Assembly: GCA_013397865.1 (NCBI GenBank)
Contig: VZTI01001048.1
Span: forward strand, 3,637,842-3,701,841
Direction: 5' to 3'
From: Struthidea cinerea
Taxonomy: Eukaryota; Chordata; Aves; Passeriformes; Corcoracidae
Length of the DNA: 64,000 nt
In this document: positions 35,572 through 49,482 of the stretch, piece after piece
Layout: each line of letters begins with the position of its first letter
How positions within the stretch are numbered: position 1 is the first letter of the stretch
Program-made: the position numbers and the translations under genes
Notes under the pieces: generated by a model
Seen by the model: the letters and a program-made list of their open reading frames with translations, nothing else
The model's database searches: none
Told to the model about the DNA's origin: nothing

Positions 35572-38500
35572 CTACAGCATAATGGACAGAGTTGAAATCT
35601 GTGAAGTGAAAGGTGCCTAATTTTTGAAAGTAAACTTTGCCATAACAATTTATTCAGGATGTAGTTCATTCTGGAATTTAATTTTGCTTGTGGCATTGGT
35701 GCTCAGCTCAGTTATCTGGTTATGCTTATGTGTGTTTTAAGATTTGTCACTTCTAAGAACTTGTCCCTCAGCCTGTAGCCTTACAAAATTCCAGTCAGTA
35801 TCAAAAAGAAGATTCTTAGGACTGCAGATTTTGTGATCTTAAATAACTTTGTTTTTTCTCTTCTGTTATATTCTGAAAAGAAAAACACAACAAACAAAAA
35901 AAATAAAAGCAGCCAAAACCAACAAATATGCACATATTTAAATCATACATTGGGATTAAAATGTCAAGCTCTGACAGCTTGAGTTTTACATTTCCTTCTA
36001 ACCTTAAAAGTAACATTAACCTTTAAATGTTACGTGATTGGATATCTATTTGAATTCATGTATGGGAAGCTGAATTTATATTAGATTTCAGCTTCTGGAT
36101 ATTTAGGAACAGGTAATGCTTTCTTTGGATTTCATTGTGATAGGAAAGGTTTTAATTTTCTTGTGTGGCTTTTTTTCTCTTGTTTTGAATATTGTCAGCT
36201 GTGTAGCCCAATGGATGATTAAAGTTATGCTGTGGTAGGAGTTTTGCTAGGTCTGTGTTTTACCACATTTATACTGAATATAATTGTACCTTTTGTGTGC
36301 ATGAAGGTCTGCTTTGTGTACTCTTTGCACCTTTTATTTCTTTGTCTGTGGGAAAGTATGTAATTATCAATCAATACGTAGCAGAAAGAATATATTAAAT
36401 CCTAAGCAGCGTAGTTTTGATTTTAAAATATTCTGGAAGCTTTTATAGTTTGCTTTGAAAGAAAGTATGAATATTTTTCTCAAATCTTACTCTTTACTTT
36501 CAGTTGAGTCCAAAAATGTAACTGTTCTTAATTGCTGCATGCAGAACAACAAATCCATAAGCTATAAGCTGACTCAACTGGGGTTTACATTATAGACCAC
36601 CAGCAAATGTAATTGTATGCTGTACACTTGATGAAAAGTACAATATATATCCTCTCAGTAAGGGTTCTTTATTATAAAAGGGCTAGGTATTGCTTGGGTA
36701 TTAACTATACTGTACTAAAACCCATAAACACCTTTTTACACATAGAGTGCACACTTCAATGCAACAATCAAATGCTTTTCTATAAATAACAAACTTATGG
36801 AAAAAGAGGCCTTTGATTGCTTTCCAAGAATGCATGAAACCTTAGAGGGACTTTATTTGATTCCAGGAGTTGAGTGCTGGTTCGTGTATATCAATATCAG
36901 GTCTCTCATAATTATTAAAAAATATGCCTTTACTTTAATATTGGAATATGCATCACTTACAAGTGAAGTTTATCATACTATGAAAAATTTAAGTCTTTTA
37001 GGTAGTGCTCTGCATATTTTAATATTGTTAATGCCCAAGAGGTGGAGTTTTTCTGTAAAAGTAATGTATCTACGAACACGTGCCTAAAAGTAGTGTCGGA
37101 TAAGGGGGTGAGGGTTGGAGGGGAACTTTTCTCTCGTGATTACTTGAAGTTACTTCTGTGTTGAGCTTTGGGTGAAGTGTCAGACTTGCTTGCTACAAAG
37201 AATTACTGTGAAAAAAAGGCCATTTTGTTTTATGCCTGGAACAGGTGATGCCTAAATGCTAAGTGCACATTTGGTTGAATGTTAGATGGGAGCTGCCCGT
37301 GACATCAATCACTTAATTTCATTGTCAGGCTGAGAAAGCAGCAGTTGTTTTGTCTAAAGGTGGGACTGAGTTATGTGTGGCCTGACTGCACGGCAGATGG
37401 AATGTGGCTGCCTCTATGTATGAATAGTGCCGTGCAGCTATTAACATACATGCTACAGATGGCCGTCTGTAACCAAGTACATAAAGCTCAGAACTGCAGC
37501 AAAGGGGGTGTAAGCCACAAAAAGCATGAATATTTTCATATTTTCAGTTTGCCTGCTTTGCACTACCCTGTGTACGCTCTTGGTGTTTATATGAGTGAAT
37601 GAAAAGGTGGCCAGCAAGGATGTGATTCTTTACAGGGATTCCGACTCATACCCAAATTCTAAAGCTAAACCAAAATAACGTAATTATTTCCTTAGAGGAG
37701 ATGTAGAAATCTTTTGCATAGTAAAATATAAAGTATTTATTTATCCTTGAGAGCTCACATTTTTGAAAGAGCATCTGTTTTTCATTGAAGATGCATTTTT
37801 CCTAAACTGTGCATCTGGGAAGCTTGAGTCACAAGAAAGTTAGCCACTTGCACAAAATGACAGCTTGCCTTAAATTAGGAGTCTTGATTTCATAGTCTGG
37901 TGGTTTGCTTCTGTTAGTCCATCACATTGCTTGCTTCTGGCTTTGTAAAGCATGCAATTGAGAAATAAATTATATTTTTTTGTGTCATATCCTTATTAAT
38001 GGGTGCCACTGGCTGGAATAACTAGTTTGGCTGATTTGTGTTTGTGGAGGCCCACTGGCTTCCGTGTACTTTTGGATGGCTACAGGAAAGCCTTCATGGT
38101 TTTCCAACAGCGTGATCTGGAGGATGAAAGAAACATCAGTTTTTCTGCCTTATCCTGAGGGAGTGCCTTGGATGATGTGGGATTTCTGTTTTCCCAAGAT
38201 TTCTTGTGTCCTTGCTTTAGTGGGTCAATAGTGAGACAGGCTTTTGGGCTTATACAGCTGTATAACTGCTTGTGAATGTGCAGGTTTCCAAGTGGCTTCA
38301 AGGTAACAATTAGCTTCTTATAAACACCTATTGGCAACCATTTTTAAGACCTAATTCCCCAGGAATACAGATTCTGTTGTCAGAAACAGAATCAAATGGT
38401 TTTTTATAATGACAATGATTTCACTCCAAATTCTTTCATTATATGTGCTGTGACTTCATTTGCGAAGAGCTGACCATGGTATTTATTTCAGCACACTAAT

Positions 38501-41500
38501 CCATTCCTGTGAGAATTGAGTCTTTGAGGTTTTTGTAGCTTCAGCAGTTTGGCTAGGTAACTAAAACTTGTTAAGGTGTTTGTATAGATGCCTCATTTGC
38601 AGAGAATTACAGAGGATTATGGTATGACTTGGGTCAAATAACTTCCTGTCTATCTCTTTCTTCCCTGTCTTCTATAGTGAGATTCTAGACTCCTTCCAAC
38701 ATGTTGAACTCATTCGAACTCAGCTCTTGACTGGAACTTGTAATTGTTTATTACAGGAACTCATCTAGAGCCAAAAATCTGTTCACAGGTCTGTGGACTT
38801 CTATGCAAAAACTTTCTTCCAAAGGCTGTGCTAATTAAGGAGTGAGCACCTCAATGTTCCTTTAGCACCTGAGGTAATTCGATAGCTATGGATGTATGAA
38901 CTATTTATGAAGAAGCAGCTGAGAAAAGCAAGTTTATTGAATACAGGGTTTACATTCATTACCCTGAACGACAATAAAAGAAATGTGAAAATCCAAAAGA
39001 AAATTGAACATTCCGTGTTGATACGTAGATGTCTAAAATAAGCCTTCATAATCCAGATGATATATAAGGGAATGGGGAAAAAATATATGTATATATCTCA
39101 AAAGTCTCAGTATTTCAAATTGAAACAGTGGTTTTGGCAAGCATAAATACATTTAGTCCTGCTTTTCTTATTTAAATAAGTGTTACCATGAATACACATG
39201 ATAGAGATAACAAAATTTTGTGTATCTGAATTTAGCTTTTTTATTTGTTTCTAATAAAGACAAAAATTTTTGCTCTTCACGAGCTACCATAAACATAATT
39301 TGATGCAGTCAAGACAAGGAGGAGCTTTCTGATTTTTTCAGTCTTATGCTACTGTAAATATTTAATCAAGTTTTAAACATTAAAGAAGCACTTGGGCCTG
39401 CCTTGTACTTTTTTCCCGGTAGAGTTGTAGATCTTATTAAAATCATTTGTTATGTTGGTGGGGTGCTTTTAAATGAATCATGCTTAATACCCTGGTTCTT
39501 CACCTCTGGAGGAAAGGGTTCAAAGATCTAGCTCAGGTCACAAGGTAAATTAGCTGGGTAACCCTAGCAGAGCCCCTTGTGGATGGACAAACTGATCTCT
39601 GCTGTTTTTTTCCCCCAACCCCCCACAAAAAAAGTAGTGTTTTCATCTTTACCCAGTGTGTAAAAAGACTTTGGGTTTGCAAGTTACAGGTATGTTTTGG
39701 CATTAAACATAATCCTGCAATTGTATGTCCTGTGTTAAGGGTCCAGGCTTTATACAGGCTGTTTTCAAAGTATAAACACACTTGAAAGTTTTGGAAATTC
39801 CTGTAAATAATTATTCATGCTCTACTCATAACCTTATTTATTCAGATAGAGTTCTGTCTTTATAGTGGACCACAAATCTGTTCAGTACTCACGTACCAAT
39901 AGCTGTTGTGTTTAACAGAAGTTACTTGCTTTTCCTGTGAACCATCCTTTTAGTTTTTCAGTTCTGCCACTGGTTTCTCATAGAGTTGTGATCCCAGACT
40001 ATATACAGGGAGTTGTGATGTCGGCTTCAACGCAAACTTGAGGCCAATAAACTATTTTGTTCTTTCTCTTTTCATACTTTGTTTTTCTCACAAGAATATC
40101 CAGATATTCATTGAGAAGTTGTCTGACTCTCTTCTTACCAGTACTGAAAAAATGAAGATATGAAGTTTTTTCTTCTCTTATACTCTTGACGAACAGTCAA
40201 AAGTACAATTCTCAGTTGGGAACTTGATGGTAGATACAGACATTAGGGAAGACTCACATCAGCCAGCTGCACTGGGGAGCAAGTAAATGTTTTTTTTCTT
40301 GGTCCACTAAATAAAGCAATGGAACAGCTTCTGAAAATGATATTTTGAGATAAATATTAAGGATCATCCTGTTACTTTTGGTACTCTTATCCACAGTACC
40401 CACCTGTCATCCTGAAACTTAAAATTTTTGTCATAAGAAAGGGAACTTCTCTTTGCTTGTTTGCACAGTGCCAAGTGCATGTGAGTTCTTGCCCAGAGAT
40501 TCTGCTGTATTATTTGTTATAAAGTTTTTATTAATTTAAAGTTCTCTTTGTTCTAAAATGGCTGTAAAATAAGCTATAATAAATGTGAATTTGGATGGAT
40601 TCTTGACCTCAGCACCTGGTCCTGGTCTCAGGGGAAAAATCATCTGGAGAAATTGTAGACATACGTGTAAAATTGAACCAATAACAGAAAATTAAACCGG
40701 TAGTATATTCATTTGCAGTTATTTCTAGATTTGTTTGAAGTTCTTAATTTTATTTTGTTGATATAAAGACTCCTTTTTAGTTTTCAACTGTGTAAGTCTT
40801 GAAAGAACCCAGAAGAAATAATTGGCTTCTATCTTTTCAGTACTGTAAACCACAACAAGGTCTAATAATATTCACAGCTAATAAATAATGCAAGACTGGC
40901 AGGCTGTACAACCCTGTTTAACAGCAAAGACTTTAGGAAAGCACACAGAATCTTAAGTTCTTTCATTATTTTTGACATTGATTTGTCATTAAGAAAATAT
41001 ATTAGTTCAGGTTAAATTGATCTGAAACATCCATTAATATAGGTGATAGATTCCTTTTTTTGTTTCACTTCCTTGATATCTCAAATTAAGCAATGCAGAA
41101 AAAGCTAATTGTACTGAATATTCTCCTCTGATAAATTTTGTTCTGAAAATAGGGCTGGAGATCTATGGTGACAGGTAGATGCAAGTCTGTATTAGGCTTG
41201 CTGCTAATAAGGTCGGGTATGGTTGACATCATCCATCTATAAAATGGATTAAACATTACTTACCAAAATGTACCAGAATATATTCACAACTACCTCTAAA
41301 GAATTAATGACCCCACAGCGCACAGAGGTGCTTGGACTGAAGGGAATATTTTTTCTCACCCTTTTTGACATCCCACATAGATTTATTTTTTTGTACTGTT
41401 GCTTATGTATACAGTTCGTGCCTGCTAAAACTACTTTGTGTACTCCACATGGTTGAGAGTCTTCAAACACTCTCATTTTAACAGCTGAAAGCAGTTTTGA

Positions 41501-44500
41501 AGTTCATCGTTTTCCCAGAGCAGATTTCTTTCTCTGCCCTTTCACTGAACTCCTGTTCTGCTCCCTACCTGCTTTACTCAAAAAACCAATTCAAAATAAT
41601 TATGCTGATCTGAGTTAAAAGACGTGCTTAACTGTTTCACAGGAGGATGCAAGCCTAACATTTCACATGCTTTTTTGTTCTTTCCAAAATGGTTATTATA
41701 GGTCTTGTTTTTTTATTAACTATTGTCAAAGCTGTACTAATTTACTTTTCTTCCCACAAGAAGTTGTCTTAAAGAAATGTCACAAAAAGATGATGCAGTA
41801 AATCATAGTGAGTCCTGTAAAATTAATGGCGTTAGAGTTTTATATATAACTATGTCTATATGATCTCCAGCATGTCTATATTTGAGGTATACATTCATAA
41901 AAAAGGATTCTTTGAAAAAAACCTTTTCAGAGTCTGCTTTTATGTGTAACTAACCTGTTTTGGGTTCAGTTCTTCAGTTAAAACCAGTTCTTTTTCACTC
42001 TACTGAGCTCATTCTAGAAGGCTCTAAGAAACAGCTGTGAGAAAGCACCACGCTTACAAATAACTTCCCCTAAAATCTGCCTCAGTGTCTGTAACATACA
42101 TCTATATGATTTGGACTGGGAGGGTGAAGTGCTATGCATGACATTCTGGAGCATATTCAAGCAAAATTAATAGGTCTTTGGAACCATGGAAGATATTTAT
42201 GCAATGTCAAAACTTGTGGATGTTTCATTGTAATTCTTTAACATCTGGAAGCAAACAGCTATCAAACTTCATGGTTCATATTTCATGTTCGTATTACCAA
42301 ATTATCAAACGTGGAGATGATCCAGGTATGCCTATTCAGGTTCCTCATACTTCTGCCAGGCACGTCATGGAAGCAGGAACACTCAGGAAATTTTGCTGAC
42401 ACTCATCATCTACGTTACAGTAAAACTGAAAGCATGGCATGCTATCCACTAATGCACAGCAACTATCAACTTTGATTTTAGATACATTTTGGTACCAGTA
42501 GGACTGTGTATGCATTACACATGTGCTTAGAGTACCTCCCTGAACAAGGGGTTTTGGTGCTGCAAAGGTAGACAGGAAGTAACCTGTTACAGCAAGAAGA
42601 AAGAAGTGGTCTGTCAAAATAATGTATCTGTTTAACTTCTTATGGCAAAAATATGCATAATGTGTTGAATTTTTGTTGGTATACAAGGATGCAGACACTT
42701 CTTCAATGTTGACTACACAGATTTTACTGTGCTTATGCAGATTTTTTTTTTTTAATTTTTTTCATTTTTGTGAAAGCAGGAAAGTGACCATATGTCGTAA
42801 TTATTTTTCTAGATAATTTATAGAGGGGTTTTTTTGTGTTGGAGAATGTTTTTCAGGATGTTAGGAAATGTCTGTAAAACCATCCATAGCACTGTAAAAG
42901 CTATGGAAAACATTTCCCAACATCAGCAAGCCTTCATAAAGAAGAATTTTCAAGTACACTTTTTAAAATTAAATAATTAAAATGTATCTCTCCATTCTGT
43001 TACCATTTTATTTTAAATCAAAGAATGTCATATTGACACTTCATGATTTTTTTTTAATAATCTACCATTTATAATGACCATGTTTAATTGCTCTAATTTA
43101 AAAAGACGCTATCTGATTGCCTGCATGCATATAACAAAAAACGTAATTGTCTTGTGCAAACCACTGAATAGATTTAGGAATCTTCAATAACAAAATTACA
43201 TTAATAGCATATGCTATTAAAGATGATTGATGGCAAAATTGGAAGCATACTGGTTTTACACCACACAAAAGAGTACGGTGCTTTGAAGATGGTTCTGAGA
43301 GTGTCAACAACAGTACAAAGAAAAACAGTGTAATACTGAAAGTCCCACTTGACTGAAAAAATGGATTTGGTAGTGGTGTAGATCAAATTTTATTTTACTT
43401 AGAATGACAATATTTCTCTACTTGTTCTGGGTATCTCTTGTGTATGTGATGACACGTTTCAACCTATATTGTGCTTAAATCTGTTTAAATACCTATTTTA
43501 TCCCACAGAAGAAGCAGCAGCTTAGCTTATAGCCAGGTTTCAGAGACCAAAAAATCTCAACTCCATATTATTTCTCACTTTGTTTAATCTATCTTTTATA
43601 GCATTTCCTACTGTGAACATGTAAGCAAACATGAGTTCCATTTTGCAATATTCTGAGCTTTGAAAGCTTGTTTCTGTATTTAAAAGAAATCAAAACTAGA
43701 AAAAAAAAAGAATGCAGGGAAAGAGATGAAGATCATAACATTCTTAAGTTAGTTTGAGACTAGCTTCTGGTTTTATTGGTAGCATGATTATAATGTGAAG
43801 TTCTCTAAAACTTTAGAGTTTTACAGGAGGCACATATTTAATACACACATTACTTCTACAAGGACATTAATTTAAATTATATCTACCCTACTCCAGTTTT
43901 ACACTGTACTTCTGATTTTTATTTTTTTGTTACCTTTTAAAATAGCAGGTATTTTTCCATGTCCTTCTGAGATTACAGTCCATGTTTTAAAGGGCATTTG
44001 ATATTCATCAGTTTTCTAAACATTAGCATGTTTTCCTTTTATATTCATGGCTAAAGTAATTCTCATACAGTGTTACCATATGTAAACAGTTATTTGCACT
44101 TTTTGTAAAATAAAAAAAATTATAAATTAGGATTTATAATTGAACTTGTACTGGTGGATACTTCCAGGAGCACACAGAGTTTCCCCTTTGTTTTTGTTTG
44201 GTTTATTGCATTATTTAGTTTCTTACATTCTTATTTAGATAAATGCTTGATTATAATATTTGTTTAAAAATCAAATATTTTACGTGTAACAGTGCATAAT
44301 ATTAATGAGTATGATACTCTTTTATCAGACTCAGACTGCTGCTGTTCTCCATTTTAAGACTTTGTCCAGTCACAGGCAAAAAGAACAAGTAGTCTTACTT
44401 TGGACCCTGTGAGTTGGATTCTTTGGGTTTTAGTGCTTTATTTTTGCATCTTATAATGTACTTACACGATAATTTAATAAAAACTATTTGAGAGGGTTTG

Positions 44501-45723
44501 GTCGATATTGTGACATCACTCATTTTGCTCATAGTTCATACAACCTAAAGAGGGTTTTCCATTTCTATTAATCACTGCTGACAAATATTTTTGTTTTCTT
44601 CAGAAAATTTGTTTGTACTGCAAAAGACTTACTGGTGATCTTAGAGATGCACACAGTCCTTTCAAATTACCTGTAGATTTGTAGCTATATTTTAATACCT
44701 TATTAAAAGATTTAAAAATATTTTGAAATAGAAGATTTTTCTTTTTCTGGCAAGCAGGTGGAGGGGTACTGCCTGCAGGACCCACTTTGTCAGCATGAAA
44801 CTAGTCTCATAAATTTTTATTGAAATGAGCTCATTAGTTTTAATTTTTACCGGCTCTTTAGTAATTCAGGGAATAGTTTTCCATTTTTGAAAAGCAACCA
44901 ATCAATTACTTAAATATCTGCATTATTAGATGTGTGAGCTGGCCTTTCCAAGGGTGGTATTAAGCAAAAAGATATTGTTGACATTTCGAGTATTGGTTGG
45001 AGCACGGTTTCTGTGATTAATTAGGACCCAGAACATTCTCTGGCTGGTTGGCTGTCCCCCACCCTGCAAGGTATAAACTTTATTCAGGCCATACTGAGCA
45101 TCTCTTACCTATAATTAGCATTTCTCTGAATGTGACAGATTCAGTTACCAACTTCGAGGAAATAACCCTTCAGGTGGTGCAGTTCATTAAAAGTGCAATT
45201 TTTCTCATACCTGCTCAGTACACAGCATTTTTCAGTGATACGGTGAGAAAAGTACTTTTATAATAGTAACTCGCTGACAACATTTGAAGTGAAAATTGCC
45301 AGAGTTCTTGATTCTTTACACATTTCTGTGACTGATCATCATTTCCTTAGAATTCCAGAGACTTGTGTGAATCATGCCTACGGGGTACATATGTTAGACG
45401 TTAACGAGAAAATACTTCCCAGAAATCAAATGTAGGATTCTTAAAGCTTTCAAAGTGCACCTACAAGGTTGAACGATGAGATCCTTGTAGAACAGAATGA
45501 AGAATTAATTCGAGAACTAAAATGTCAGAATTACTTTAGTCGTAAAAAAGTACTTATTGTTTATCAAACAAAATAACTATTACTGAATAAGTGTAAATCT
45601 ATTTTAGGTGATATGTACTATGGAAATGCTTAATCACTAATATACAGAACTAATGTCGGGTGACATGTTCTTTCAGTAATTTATGTGGATAGAGCTGTCA
45701 TAACCTATTAAATGCAGCTTGGA

Positions 45724-45746
45724 TAATATATATATTTTTATATATG
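45724..45746. repeat. TA-rich low-complexity stretch
   Basis: Alternating TA steps on both sides of a short T run; simple low-complexity DNA. Confidence 0.8.
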
Positions 45747-46707
45747 TAATGGCTATCAATCAGAAGAATGGTAATATTAGTAATTCATTTAAGTGCATCA
45801 GTGAATGGTCTAATTTTATATGAGTGCATATAATTCCTATTGTATGTATCATTGCATTCCTCCAGCCACAGGCAATCATATAAACTCAGTTATAAATATC
45901 TTTATGAATTTCTTTGTCACCACGTTCCAGTCTCCAATTAGTATTTCAGTGGTCTGTCCTATGTTCATATTTAGCATCTTTTTTTTCTACACCAGGATTC
46001 AGTATAATGCATTCAGGCTTTTAAACTTTCAACCAGACGATTGAAATGAAAACAAACAAAAAAAAATCCCCTAGTAAAAGATGCATTCATATAAGTATGT
46101 AAAATTAGATTTTATGATACTGACAATTTGTGTATTATGTTAGACTTTAAAGTAGGTCTGGTCCTTACCCAGGGCTATATTGCTGCCCTTAATCATGCTA
46201 TGTTGGACTTTTTTCCACAAGTGAACTAATTAAAATCAATACACAAAAGAATTTACCTCATTAGTAAGAGTGGTGGAATCAGGCTCTGCCTTGTTATTCA
46301 AGCCTGGGTATTTAACAGAGTCATGAGATCTGACTGTGTTGTGCTGCTGGTGCACTCCAAGCAGTGCTGGGAGAGACAGCAGGGCTGCATTGAGCTCATT
46401 TGTCACTACTTACAATAAAACAAGAAAATATGATGTTAAGGGTATCACAGTCACTTTAAATGTACCTTTAAAATCACCTTAAAATGTTTCCTGACTCCTA
46501 CAAAACTCTTAATACACAGAACTGTAAATTTCTTGTTTGAACAATCTTGCATAAATTTTATGTATGCTTAAGAATGTATTAAGACAAACTGTCAAAGAGT
46601 AAGAGAATTTAAATATAGATGCAGTTGAAAACGTAAAGGAAACACCTGTAGGTTTGATGGAATTACACAGTTAAGGTTTTCAAAACTTGCCAGTCACCTT
46701 GGTTGTA

Positions 46708-46760
46708 TTTTTATTTGCAAAAAGAGTTACATTTTTTTTTATTTGCAAAAGGAGTTACAT
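46708..46760. repeat. Tandem duplication, 25-nt unit, period 28
   Basis: The unit containing atttgcaaaaagagttacat at 46,708-46,732 recurs at 46,736-46,760 with a single A-to-G difference (aaaaggag). Near-identity suggests a fairly recent local duplication. Confidence 0.92.
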
Positions 46761-48031
46761 TAACCTGAATTTTGGAAAAATTATCAGCATGAAGTTAAAG
46801 TCTATTCAAAAAGTCACCAAGATTTGCTAAATTAAAGGACTTAACTGAAAGTTGACGTCTGAGGTTTTTTAATTTAATTTTTTTTTTCATTTAGAAAAGA
46901 TGTCTACTGATCAGGACACACCCCAAAATTGTTGCTTTTTCCCTGTGATGTGAACAATTAGGGTATCAGTGTTCACAAGTTGTCTGGGAGAAGTAAAATC
47001 TTCAGATATACTGATTATATTTAGCAGAAATTCTACAATACTACTATCTTGGAATTTCTAAATTCCAGGGGAGAAAAGATAGATGGTTAATCTAAACTTC
47101 TACTGACTTTCAGGTTTTTTTCTGTGAATTGGGAACCAAGGAAGACTTTGCAATGATTGCTTAAGCCACAGGATCTTTCCAAATCTCATTTTTCCTGCAT
47201 TATTTTTAAAATCTTCTACAATACTTGATATTCGCATACTTTTAAAAAATTTGTGTAAATGTGGTTATAGATATCTAGTTTACCGGATATGTCTGGGCTG
47301 TGATATACTGTTACCTTTCACCTTGAGTAGTCCTTTTTTCAGACAACCAACCCTTCACCAATGACAACGTGATGGTTTTGTTACCCAGGTTGAGGACACA
47401 AGTGAAGTGGTTTAGTTCTCTGTCCCCAGCATTGGTGTTCTGAATGGATACAGAAGAGAAAGTTATTTGAATAGGTGCATAATTGCCATGTGTTCTTCAT
47501 GTTTAAATCAAAGCTCCAAAACCAGTTTTGAATCACTTCAATTCATTGCCAACCTATTTTCTTAATGAATAAATTCCATGATCTTTTCTTCTGTTTTTAA
47601 TATTCTCAGGATGAGAAGCATCTGTAGCTTGCTTGCTACTATGAATTGTTAAACTTGCTTAGGTGTCACGGGAATAGTAATTGCTACTAAAAAGTTGGAT
47701 CAAATTTTAAGGCCAGTGGTAATAGCTGGATTTTTTTTTTCTGGCCATGCTTAGAAGACTTGAACTAAATTAAGAACAGCAATCCAATATTTATGTTTCT
47801 GAAGAAAAGATAAAGTAACATTGGAATAGTCCAATTTTAATTTCTTATACAAAAAACATTAGTGCTTTATTTTTCTCAAGTACTATAGGATTATGTTACA
47901 AATCACAAAGTCATTCCTTTTCCTAAAATGTTTTGTGAAAATTCCTTCACCTCTTTCCTTCACAACCTTCCCCATGCATCCCCCAGATTTCTGGTACAAT
48001 TAAAAGACTCTTTTCATGGATTTTCTTTTTC

Positions 48032-48048
48032 TTTTTTTTTTTTTTTTT
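48032..48048. repeat. Poly-T run, 17 nt
   Basis: Uninterrupted T17, preceded by a T/C-rich stretch from 48,020. Simple repeat. Confidence 0.95.
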
Positions 48049-49435
48049 AGTTTTTACTATTACAGATATTTAAGGAGAGTGTTAGTAGTGTAAATGAGCT
48101 TATGTAGCTTAGATCAGTATCTCGTCACCGAAACTGTCATTTTATACACTTGTAATCTCTAATCTGAAGGGTTCTGAATTTGATGGAGGAATTTGAAGGC
48201 TTTATTCATCTGTTAAATTTGGAAGTTTAGTAGCAGACTGCTGGTGAATGATCTGTTCCCTACCAGTTTTCATCCACTGCTACTGTAACTTGTAGAATTC
48301 TCTAAAACTGCTCAGCTAGATATGACAGCTGAAGTGTTTATAAAGAGAAACTTGCAACATAAATCATTTTAGAAGATAGAATTTCTATGAATGTCACAGT
48401 CCTTTGAAGAACATAAGTGAAGGCATAACATCAGGCATTTGCAAGTGGGTGTTGCCTCACGTGAAATAAAGGCTGACTTCTGTCTTAACACTCCAAATCA
48501 TGTGAAGGTCTGCTCAGTGTGGAGGTGAATCTACATGATCTCAGTCTTTAAACCAGCTCAGTTTTCCTTTCTTTTCTTTTGGAGTGTTGAAGGGGGAAGA
48601 TGGTTAATGCACTTTAATCTCACTGTTTTGAGGAGAATTGTATGATGTTGTTAAACTGGTTTCTTCCCATAATTTATTCAGGAGTCTAGAATGTGAGATA
48701 AATAAATGCTGGCTGAATGTATTAGAGGAATCCAACAAGTTATAATGAACTTTTGTTAGGGACTGTCAGGAAGGTAAGTTTTTCAAACAACAAAAAAAAT
48801 TCTCCTACTAGAAATCCGGTACAATGAGGTTAGGTGGTCTGCATTATGCAGGAGATCAAACCTCATGAACAGGTTTTCTTTCTTAGAAATGTGAGACTTT
48901 GTAAGTATGTAATGGAGGCAGTGACAGCTCCTTTGAGAGGTGTGACTGAACTTCTCAGCCTGTTTTACTGGAGCACCGATAAATCTCAGTCTATCCCATT
49001 CTTTTAGAGGACTGTATTATATTTAAACTGTCTCATGACTGTTCTTGTTTCTAGATTTCTACATGTGTCTGCAGGATGTAGTTGTTGGGATTATGAGACA
49101 GCAGTTTAAAATCTGTTTTCAGTTTCAATAGCAGCTACTGCCTTCAAGGGACTTCTGAGAATGCTCAGAAGTATTGAGCTTATTTCAGCATTTCTACATG
49201 TCAGCAGTTGTCCTGGACTGGGAGACACGATGCAAGGATAGGTTTTTTGGCTAAATTATCTTTGAAATATGGCTGATGTACTGCACGTGTATTCCCTCTG
49301 CATGGAAAATATTTCATATACATGGTGCCATACTAAATCACCCTGGGTTCAGCTATTAAAAAAACCCACAAAACAAGTGGTGCCTTTCCCACAGAGTCTT
49401 TCCTGCACACACACAAAAAAAAGAATGAAAAAGTT

Positions 49436-49482
49436 TTGAACACCTTTGTGACTGTAAAACTGTTGAACACCTTAGTGATTGT
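49436..49482. repeat. Tandem duplication, 20-nt unit, period 27
   Basis: The unit ttgaacacctttgtgactgt at 49,436-49,455 recurs at 49,463-49,482 as ttgaacaccttagtgattgt, two differences in twenty. Confidence 0.9.

Noticed and set aside
42345..42698. 117-codon minus-strand frame
   Set aside because: Cysteine-bearing but with no spacing pattern of a known domain and no exon boundaries.
48680..48774. Strong acceptor and gtaagt donor around a 90-nt segment
   Set aside because: All three frames contain stops, so it is not a coding exon; a noncoding exon cannot be judged from sequence alone.
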